Origin: an uncultured Pseudomonas sp.
Lineage (GTDB): Bacteria > Pseudomonadota > Gammaproteobacteria > Pseudomonadales > Pseudomonadaceae
Assembly: GCF_913777995.1 (NCBI RefSeq)
Contig: NZ_CAJYVE010000020.1
Coordinates: 1 to 64,000 of the forward strand
Length of the DNA stretch: 64,000 bases
Direction: 5' to 3'
Position 1 is the first letter of the stretch, and the number at the start of each line of letters is the position of its first letter. This document shows positions 57,979-64,000 of the stretch, piece after piece. The notes below the pieces were generated by a model that saw only the letters and a program-made list of their open reading frames with translations, was not told where the DNA came from and made no database searches. The position numbers were made by a program, and so were the translations under genes.

Positions 57979-58039
57979 TATTCGAACACCCTGGGGACAT
58001 GAAGAGGAAAAGTCATCTGGCTGATTGCCGATGTCGTAA

Positions 58040-58052
58040 GTCATCGTACAAC
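58040..58052. promoter_or_regulatory. Putative uronate-regulon operator upstream of kdgD
   Basis: GTCATCGTACAAC, about 60 bp before the kdgD start; contains TCGTACAA, a TNGT/ACNA dyad. A palindrome GTCATATGAC at 58163-58172 may be a second site. Confidence 0.6.
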
Positions 58053-58212
58053 TGAAAGATGAATGCCACAACAGGGATTTGCGGTTTTTTCCGCAAACGG
58101 CCGTTTGAGACGCTACAGGGCTTTATTTCCGCGGGCTGTGCGGGGACCAGCGTGCGACTTTAGTCATATGACCTCCGCCTTTCGATTGCTCAGCAAATGG
58201 TATTGAAGCAGA

Positions 58213-58357
58213 GACGACCGGCTTCAGCCGTAAGGCGTTTTCGCGACTGAAGCCGCGCCTGGCGGGTGGCAGGGCCGGCAGAAAAGATAAGAACGTCTGG
58301 CACGGGTAGGACCGGCTTCAGCCGGGATTGCCTTTCGCGGCTGAAGCCGCTCCAACA
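58213..58357. repeat. REP-like repeats between kdgD and its regulator
   Basis: Two inverted pairs of the GGCTTCAGCC type (about 58216-58260 and 58301-58356) lack the central core; a half copy follows at about 58389-58405. Together with the operator they account for most of the 477-bp gap. Confidence 0.78.
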
Positions 58358-58455
58358 AAGCCGCAAAGCGCTTGATCGAACAGTATGGGCTTCAGCCGGA
58401 AAGCGTCCCGACCGAAGTCCTTGCAGAGGCAGGCTGGCAGCTGAGCAACGACCGC

Positions 58456-59205
58456 TCAGCGGGTTTGAGCAGCGGCTTCTTCGTGGGCCTGGCGCAGCCG
58501 CTCGCGGCTGTTGGTCAGGTGCAGGCGCATGGCCGCACGGGCGGCTTCGGTGTCCTGGCGCTCGATGGCTTCGTAGATCTGCTCGTGTTCGCGGCTCAGG
58601 CGCACCATGTAATGCTGCTGGTCATCATGCGCCAGACGCGCGGAGTTCAGCCGGGTGCGCGGAATGATGCTCGCCCCCAGATGGGTCATGATGTCGGTGA
58701 AGTAGCGGTTGCCGGTGGACAGGGCGATCTGCAGGTGAAACTGGAAGTCCATGGCCACCGCGTCGCTGGCATGCGCAGCGCTTTCATTCAAGGCATCGAG
58801 GGCCTCGCGCATCGCCTGCAGTTGCTCGGGGGTACGGCGTTGCGCGGCCAGCCCTGCCGTCTCGACCTCCAGGCTGATGCGCAGTTCGAGGATCGCCAGC
58901 ACATCGCGCAAGGTGACGATGGTCGCGGGGTCGATGCGAAAACCGCTGGGGCTTGGCAGGTCCAGCACGAAGGTGCCGATGCCATGCCGGGTCTCCACCA
59001 GGCCGGAGGCCTGCAGGCGGGAAATGGCCTCGCGCACCACGGTGCGGCTCACGCCCTGCTCTTCCATGATGGCCGACTCGGTGGGCAACTTGTCGCCGCG
59101 CTTGAGCTGGCCGGAACGGATACGCTCAGAGAGTTCGGTGACCAATTCCTGAGCGAGACTGCGGTGTTTCCGGCGGGCGCGGGGCGGATTGCTTTGACTT
59201 TCCAT
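58456..59205 (-). CDS. FadR-subfamily GntR regulator, probable uronate/aldarate repressor
   Basis: A 249-aa GntR-type regulator. The winged HTH spans about residues 13-82 (RSLAQELVTELSERIRSGQLKRGDKLPTESAIMEEQGVSRTVVREAISRLQASGLVETRHGIGTFV), and the all-helical FCD ligand domain follows, with metal-ligand positions such as MDFQFHLQIAL and LSREHEQIYEAIERQD. It is upstream of kdgD on the same strand. ATG 59205 is preferred as the HTH starts soon after it; another ATG at 59247 has no ribosome site either. It is the only local regulator of the right family for the TNGT/ACNA sites, so it is assigned to the uronate regulon by inference. Confidence 0.88.
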   Translation of the reverse strand: MESQSNPPRARRKHRSLAQELVTELSERIRSGQLKRGDKLPTESAIMEEQGVSRTVVREAISRLQASGLVETRHGIGTFVLDLPSPSGFRIDPATIVTLRDVLAILELRISLEVETAGLAAQRRTPEQLQAMREALDALNESAAHASDAVAMDFQFHLQIALSTGNRYFTDIMTHLGASIIPRTRLNSARLAHDDQQHYMVRLSREHEQIYEAIERQDTEAARAAMRLHLTNSRERLRQAHEEAAAQTR

Positions 59206-59392
59206 ATCCAACGTCGGTCTTCTAGGTAAGCGATGACCCGCAATCATAGCGCAGCGGTTGTCTGATCACACCTGTGAATAACTCCCGCCAGCCCGCGCCA
59301 GCCGCTGCGCGCAGCGCGGGTGACCGGCTTGTGGACCGAGGATCGCGACGCGAGCGCTCAAGCCCGAGGCTTCGCGCCGCAGGCCGGGTCGC

Positions 59393-59962
59393 TCAGCGAC
59401 GTACCGGGCGTTTCTGCAATTTGCGCTGCAGGGTACGCCGATGCATGCCCAGGGCCCGCGCAGTGGCCGAGATATTGCCCTCGTGCTCGGTCAGCACGCG
59501 CTGGATGTGCTCCCACTGCAGGCGGTCCACCGACATCGGGTTTTCCGGCACCAGGGTCTCCAGGTTGGCATGCTCGGAGAGCAGCGCCGCCAGTACGTCA
59601 TCGGCGTCGGCCGGCTTGCACAGGTAGTTGCAGGCGCCGCGTTTGATGGCTTCGACGGCGGTGGCGATGCTCGAATAGCCGGTGAGGATCACCACGCGCA
59701 TCTCCGGGTCCAGTTCCAGCAGCTTGGGCAGCAGCACCAGGCCGGAATCGCCATCCATCTTCAGGTCCAGCGCGGCGTACTCGGGCAGGTCCTGCTGGGC
59801 CATGATCAGGCCCTCTTCGGCAGAGCCGGCGGTGCTCACGCGAAAGCCGCGGCGGCTCATGGCACGCGCCATGACCCGGGTGAAGGTCGCGTCGTCATCG
59901 ACCAGCAGCAGGTGCGGCAGCTCTTCGCCGTCGGCCTGATCGACCTGGTTTTCATCGCTCAT
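59393..59962 (-). CDS. roxR: Response regulator RoxR (RegA/PrrA/ActR family)
   Basis: A 189-aa response regulator. The receiver domain (about residues 16-130) has the acidic pair in LLVDDDATFTRVM, the phospho-accepting Asp in YAALDLKMDGDSGL (near residue 66), TGYSS and the conserved Lys in NYLCKPADADD. A Fis-type HTH follows (WEHIQRVLTEHEGNISATARALGMHRRTLQRKLQKRP), the RegA family hallmark. Its start overlaps the end of roxS by 4 bp (ATGA). In P. aeruginosa RoxSR governs the cyanide-insensitive oxidase and redox responses. Confidence 0.95.
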   Translation of the reverse strand: MSDENQVDQADGEELPHLLLVDDDATFTRVMARAMSRRGFRVSTAGSAEEGLIMAQQDLPEYAALDLKMDGDSGLVLLPKLLELDPEMRVVILTGYSSIATAVEAIKRGACNYLCKPADADDVLAALLSEHANLETLVPENPMSVDRLQWEHIQRVLTEHEGNISATARALGMHRRTLQRKLQKRPVRR

Positions 59963-61218
59963 GCTTGTTCTCCTCGCTTGTCACGCGGCAGGCGCAGCTC
60001 GGTGAGCGTGCCGCCCTGTTCATGACGATAGAGCCGGACCGAGCCGCCCGCACGGGTGACACTGGCCTTGCTCAGGAACAGGCCCAGGCCGAAGCCCTTG
60101 CCCTTGGTGGTGAAAAAGGGTTTGCCGATCTGCTCGGCGACCGCTGACGGCACACCCGAGCCATGATCGCGGATGCTGATGACGATCTCCGAGTGGTCCC
60201 AGTCCAGGGCCACCTGCAGGTTCTCGGCACAGGCATCGGCGGCGTTGTTGAGCAGGTTGAGCAACGCCTGGGTGAGATCCGGGGGCGGCGCCAGCATCGG
60301 CACACTGCCCTGCCCCAGTTGCTGGAAGCGGTAGCTGACCTCGGGGCGCATCAGGTGCCAGCGGTTCAGCGACTCGTCCAGCCAGCGCGAGGCGGTCTGG
60401 TATTCCACCGCCATGCGCCGGTTGGCCTCGGCGGCACGCACCAGGTGCTGCAGGGTGTGCTTGCACTGGCCCACCTGCTCCTGCAGCACCGCCAGATCTT
60501 CCTGCAGGCCGGGGTCGCTGTGGTCCTGGCGCATTTCCTTGAGCAGCACGCTCATGGTCGCCAGCGGGGTGCCCAATTCATGGGCGGCGCCAGCGGCCTG
60601 AGTGGCCACGGCCAGCAACTGCTCGTCACGCAAGCCCTCTTCGCGGCGCTCGGCGCGCAGTTGTTCCTGACGGCGCAGCTCTTCGGCCATGCGTGCGGCG
60701 AAGAAGGTGATCACCCCGGCAGCCAGCACGAAACTCAGCCACATGCCGTAGACCTGCATGTTTTCCCGGGAGATCGGGTAGTTTTCCAGCGGGTAGACCT
60801 GGGCCAGCAGCCAGGTGTAGAGGGCCAGGGCGATGCCGGACAGGATCAGCGAATAGCGCCATGGCAGGGTCACCGCAGCGATGGCCAGCGGCACCAGGTA
60901 GTAGGACACGAACGGGTTGGTCGAACCACCGGAGTAATACAGCAGCGCACTGTGGATGATCAGGTCCAGTGCCAATTGCACGGCGTATTCCTGCTCGGAG
61001 ACCAGCCAGGGCATGCGCAGGCGCAACGCGGTCAGGGCACAGAGGATCGCCGAGCAGCCGAGGGTGATCGACAGTTGCAGCCACGGCAGGGGCAGTACGT
61101 TGAACAGCCAGGCGACCCCCACCGAGCCCGCCTGCGCGGCCAGCACCAGAATACGGATGAAGGTCAGGCGCCACAGATTTTGCCGAGTGGCGGAAAGCAT
61201 TAGGACGGGGACGAGCAT
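59959..61218 (-). CDS. roxS: Redox sensor histidine kinase RoxS (RegB/PrrB family)
   Basis: A 419-aa membrane sensor kinase. The N-terminal part has about six spans and contains SGGSTNPFVSYYLVPLAI, the GGxxNPF quinone-binding motif of RegB. The H box is AAGAAHELGTPLATMSVLLKEM (His near residue 210), followed by the N box LLNLLNNAADAC and the ATP-lid motifs IRDHGSGVP, FFTTKGKGFGLGLFLSK. A Cys in QCKHTL lies near the dimerisation domain where RegB has its redox Cys; equivalence is not certain. ATG 61218 follows CAGGAG. It is translationally coupled to roxR. Confidence 0.95.
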   Translation of the reverse strand: MLVPVLMLSATRQNLWRLTFIRILVLAAQAGSVGVAWLFNVLPLPWLQLSITLGCSAILCALTALRLRMPWLVSEQEYAVQLALDLIIHSALLYYSGGSTNPFVSYYLVPLAIAAVTLPWRYSLILSGIALALYTWLLAQVYPLENYPISRENMQVYGMWLSFVLAAGVITFFAARMAEELRRQEQLRAERREEGLRDEQLLAVATQAAGAAHELGTPLATMSVLLKEMRQDHSDPGLQEDLAVLQEQVGQCKHTLQHLVRAAEANRRMAVEYQTASRWLDESLNRWHLMRPEVSYRFQQLGQGSVPMLAPPPDLTQALLNLLNNAADACAENLQVALDWDHSEIVISIRDHGSGVPSAVAEQIGKPFFTTKGKGFGLGLFLSKASVTRAGGSVRLYRHEQGGTLTELRLPRDKRGEQA

Positions 61219-61432
61219 GAGCTCTCCTGCTGGGCGCAACGCGCGCGGGTGGATCGGAGCGAGTATAACCAAGGCAGGCCGGCTACCGGCAACGCTGCGG
61301 CAATGCGCCACAGCGATGAGGCACGTGGAGAAAGGCCTGCACGCAGACCGGAACCGCAACCTTTTCCCGGTAGTCTTATGCCACGGCCCGGCCAGACTGC
61401 CAGCCAGGGCCATTCGCCAACAAGGAGTTCCC

Positions 61433-62149
61433 ATGCTTAGACTTCGCCCTGCCGCCGCCCTCCTGGGCCTCGGTGCCGCCATCCTGGCCAGTGCCCCGGC
61501 CCTGGCCGACGAACCCCGCTATAACCAGGTGTCGCTGCGCGCCGAAGTGGACAAGGAAGTACCCCGCGACCTGATGGAAGTCACGCTGTACACCGAAGCC
61601 CAGGACAGCGACCCGGCCAAGCTCGCCAAACAGGTCACCGAAGCGCTGAACAAGGCCCTGGGCCAGGCCCGCCAGGTCAAGAACATCGATGTTCGCCAGG
61701 GCAGCCGCAACAGCTTTCCGATCTACGACGACAAGGGCCAGAAGATCACCGGCTGGCGCGAGCGTGCCGAGGTACGCCTGGAAAGCGCCGACTTCGCCGC
61801 GCTGTCGCAGCTGACCGGTGAAATGCTCACCGACCTCAAGATGGACAGCATGAACTTCGCCATCTCCTCGGCCACCCGCAAGACCAGCGAAGACGCCCTG
61901 ATCAAGGACGCCGTGGCAGCCTTCAAGTCGCGCGCCGAACTGGTCACCCAGGCCATGGGCGGCCAGGGCTACAAGGTCGTCAACCTGAACCTCAACACGA
62001 CGGGTTCGCCACAGCCGTTCCTGCCGGCCCCGGCACCGATGAGCATGAAGCTCGACCGCGCCGAAGCCGCCGTCACGCCGGATGTGGAAGCTGGTACCGC
62101 CAAGGTCAGCGTGACCGCCAACGGCACCATCGAAGTGCAGATCCCCTGA
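61433..62149 (+). CDS. Periplasmic SIMPL-domain (DUF541) protein
   Basis: A 238-aa exported protein with a signal peptide, RPAAALLGLGAAILASAPALA (cleavage after about residue 25), and one SIMPL/DUF541 domain (about residues 30-235). Members include BP26/OMP28 and E. coli YggE. Seen: YNQVSLRAEVDKEVPRDLMEVTLYTEAQDSD, GWRERAEVRLES, and the end TAKVSVTANGTIEVQIP. AAGGAG lies 5 nt before ATG 61433. It diverges from roxS across 214 bp; a shared redox-stress theme is possible but unproven. Confidence 0.93.
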   Translation: MLRLRPAAALLGLGAAILASAPALADEPRYNQVSLRAEVDKEVPRDLMEVTLYTEAQDSDPAKLAKQVTEALNKALGQARQVKNIDVRQGSRNSFPIYDDKGQKITGWRERAEVRLESADFAALSQLTGEMLTDLKMDSMNFAISSATRKTSEDALIKDAVAAFKSRAELVTQAMGGQGYKVVNLNLNTTGSPQPFLPAPAPMSMKLDRAEAAVTPDVEAGTAKVSVTANGTIEVQIP

Positions 62150-62156
62150 TCCATAC

Positions 62157-62206
62157 CGCCCGGCTTGCCGGGCGACAGGTCCCGCCGGCTGGCGGGCCCC
62201 TTTCTC
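62157..62206 (+). terminator. Rho-independent terminator after the SIMPL gene
   Basis: Two successive hairpins lie directly after the stop: CGCCCGGC-TT-GCCGGGCG (62157-62174) and CCCGCC-GGCT-GGCGGG (62181-62196), the second followed by CCCCTTTCTCTCTC. Confidence 0.7.
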
Positions 62207-62346
62207 TCTCGCCGGTGCGGACACTCCTGCCGGCGACGCTTGACGATCCCACAGCTTGCGGCGCCCCGTGCCGATAGGCCTGCCTGCCCTGAACAGTAAG
62301 CTCCAGTCCCGTACACCTTCATTCACCACCCGAAGAGGAATCACGG

Positions 62347-64000
62347 ATGACTCCTGTCATGGCACAGACTCGGCCCCTCGGCCGACGCCATCATCACCGT
62401 CTGCCGATGGGCAGGCCCACCACAAGCGACCTGGCGTTACGCGTCCAGCCCCGGCCAGCGGCCCATCTGCACAGCCCCTTTGCCCTGGAGCAGCTCACCG
62501 CCCTGGCGCGCGACTGCCTGGAGCCCGAATTCGTCATGCTGCTGGCCCCGGTGTTCGGCCTGGACCTTTCACCCCAGGTCTACGCCCGGCTCAGGGCGGC
62601 CTTGCTGCAGGGGCGCGTGGCGTCGCCGGCATGCCAGATCGTGCAGAATGGCTTCTACCCGGCCGAGTACGACCCACAGACCCGCACCCTGCTCATTCAC
62701 CTCGCGGCGCTGGAACACGTCCGGGCCAACCCGCAGCGAACCTGGGAACTGCTGGAGATCCTTCTCCACGAATTCGGTCATTATCTCGACACCGTGCTGC
62801 GCGAGGACCTGGCCGAACCCTTGGTTCGCCGCGACGCCTCCGGCGAGGAGGGTGTGCGCTACGCAGAACGCCTGGCCAGCGCCGGCTGGAACACGCAGCA
62901 GCCCACCCTGCTGGCCCGCTACACCGACCTGCAGGGCGAGACGGTCGAGCTATATGTCGAGGCGCCAGCAGCGCTGCGGCGTATTCTGCGCGACCACCGC
63001 TCACTCGGCATGCGGCCCTCGGGCACGCTGCATCGGCATCGCGAGCGTTTCGAAGCCACCGATCACCACGACGGTCATTTCAGCCACCAGCGTCTTGAAC
63101 AGGGGCTGTTGACCCTGGGCTTTTCCGAGATGGAGCGAGAGCAGGTCTACTTCGGCAACTGGCTGCGCGATTATTCGCAGTTGCTCGACCCCAAGCTGGT
63201 GCGGGGTCCGCGCATGGCCAAGGCCTTTCCCACGCTGCTGTCCCGAGAAGCGCTGACCGACATCGTCGACATCCTCGCTTCCCGCCAGTTCGCCGAACAG
63301 CGCCTGCAGGACCGCGAGGCGTTTCGGGTGACCGACGCCCGCCTGGGTGTCTACCGCCCCACCGAGCACATCGACAACCCCCGTGTGGAGCCGCCGGTGC
63401 CCTTCGACCCGGCCGAACGCGACCGCGACTTCGAGCCCTGGGTGCTGCCTGAGGACGAAGCGCTGCAGGTCGACCCGCAAACATCCATGAAGCGTTATAT
63501 CCAGCGCTCGGTGGACTACCTGCAGGAACAGTTGCGCGTCGCCATGCAGGCCGGGCGCAACAGCGACGGCCTGCACGCCTTCGGCGCCGCGCTGCATGTC
63601 CTTGAAGACCTGTTCGCCCACTCCAACTTCGTCGAACTGGCGCTCAACAAGCTGGGCCACGCCGTGCTGCCCTGGACCTCTCCGGCACAGTGCCGTCACG
63701 GGCTGCCGCTGGTGACCGGGCGCTTCGCCGGCGCTGACGTCATCGCCAGCCTGGCACCGCCCGTGGCGCGCCTGGTCGCCCCGGCGCAGAACTGGGCATT
63801 CACCCTCGCCCAGCCGGGGCAGCGCTCCGACAACGAATTGATGTTGCTGGTGCTGCTGCGCGAACACCCGGACCCGCGCTACCTCAAGGACTACAGCCGC
63901 TGGCTGGAATTCTGCGATGAAGTCAGGGCCAGCAAGCTCTATCCCCTCGTCAAGTTCAAGGCCTGGGCCGAAGCCGCGCCGCTGCGCCTGCTCAACAACG
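62347..64000 (+). CDS. HEFGH zincin-motif and HET-C-like protein, cut by window end
   Basis: The frame is open from ATG 62347 (GAGGA 7 nt upstream) to the window end, 551 codons without a stop. Near residues 136-150 is LLEILLHEFGHYLDTVL, an HExxH zinc-metalloprotease motif in a helix. Near residues 415-433 is ALHVLEDLFAHSNFVELAL, a close match to the signature of the fungal HET-C family, whose bacterial relatives are large proteins of largely unknown role. The segment NWLRDYSQLLDPKLV (near residues 266-280) also fits bacterial HET-C-like proteins. No signal peptide is seen. It follows a strong terminator, so it starts its own transcript. Whether the HExxH is catalytic, and whether the protein is a toxin, cannot be told; its partner genes would be to the right. 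Confidence 0.75.
   Translation, partial: MTPVMAQTRPLGRRHHHRLPMGRPTTSDLALRVQPRPAAHLHSPFALEQLTALARDCLEPEFVMLLAPVFGLDLSPQVYARLRAALLQGRVASPACQIVQNGFYPAEYDPQTRTLLIHLAALEHVRANPQRTWELLEILLHEFGHYLDTVLREDLAEPLVRRDASGEEGVRYAERLASAGWNTQQPTLLARYTDLQGETVELYVEAPAALRRILRDHRSLGMRPSGTLHRHRERFEATDHHDGHFSHQRLEQGLLTLGFSEMEREQVYFGNWLRDYSQLLDPKLVRGPRMAKAFPTLLSREALTDIVDILASRQFAEQRLQDREAFRVTDARLGVYRPTEHIDNPRVEPPVPFDPAERDRDFEPWVLPEDEALQVDPQTSMKRYIQRSVDYLQEQLRVAMQAGRNSDGLHAFGAALHVLEDLFAHSNFVELALNKLGHAVLPWTSPAQCRHGLPLVTGRFAGADVIASLAPPVARLVAPAQNWAFTLAQPGQRSDNELMLLVLLREHPDPRYLKDYSRWLEFCDEVRASKLYPLVKFKAWAEAAPLRLLNN

Overview
The window reads as a chromosomal segment of a fluorescent pseudomonad, closest in character to the Pseudomonas putida group. 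It is GC-rich and carries a pyoverdine synthetase locus, a PvdS-type sigma factor, a RoxSR two-component system, OprD-type porins and typical Pseudomonas REP-like intergenic palindromes. No species name can be fixed from the sequence alone.

Region 1 (1-26409) is pyoverdine biosynthesis. On the minus strand lie pvdL (acyl-CoA ligase module, then three NRPS modules; the last has a clean diaminobutyrate code), pvdH (makes diaminobutyrate), an MbtH-like gene, a type II thioesterase, and a side-chain NRPS that leaves the window at base 1. Its first two adenylation pockets read as Asp and as Lys-like, and the second module has an epimerase. The sigma factor pvdS diverges from pvdL behind a Fur box. 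Four minus-strand transcription units each have a PvdS-type promoter with the same 16-nt spacing.

Region 2 (26426-35413) is polyamine catabolism by gamma-glutamylation: puuA, puuC, puuB and puuD homologues, an APC permease and a degenerate cation-diffusion-facilitator protein, all on the minus strand, with a divergent LysR regulator.

Region 3 (35621-40869) is an unassigned cluster: serine hydrolase, outer-membrane barrel, DUF3237 protein and MFS carrier, with a divergent TetR regulator. It looks like a substrate-specific uptake and degradation unit whose substrate cannot be read from the sequence.

Region 4 (41173-59205) is oxidative hexuronate/aldarate catabolism in two blocks: porin, uronate dehydrogenase, lactonase, TRAP transporter, EamA carrier and ExuT-like carrier; then galactarate dehydratase, aldarate carrier, KDG dehydratase and a FadR-type regulator. 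Together they take galacturonate/glucuronate to 2-oxoglutarate semialdehyde. The final semialdehyde dehydrogenase and a glucarate dehydratase are not in the window. Short GTCRT...ACAAC-type sites recur upstream of these units. Between the blocks (50019-53748) is a set of small stress or membrane genes: a KGG-repeat protein, a TSUP permease, a Rho_N-domain protein, a PLDc_N protein and a Yip1 protein.

Region 5 (59393-64000) holds roxS/roxR, a periplasmic SIMPL protein, and the start of a large protein that joins an HEFGH zincin motif to a HET-C-like segment, cut by the window end. REP-like elements of two end types, several sharing one central core, are scattered through the intergenic regions.
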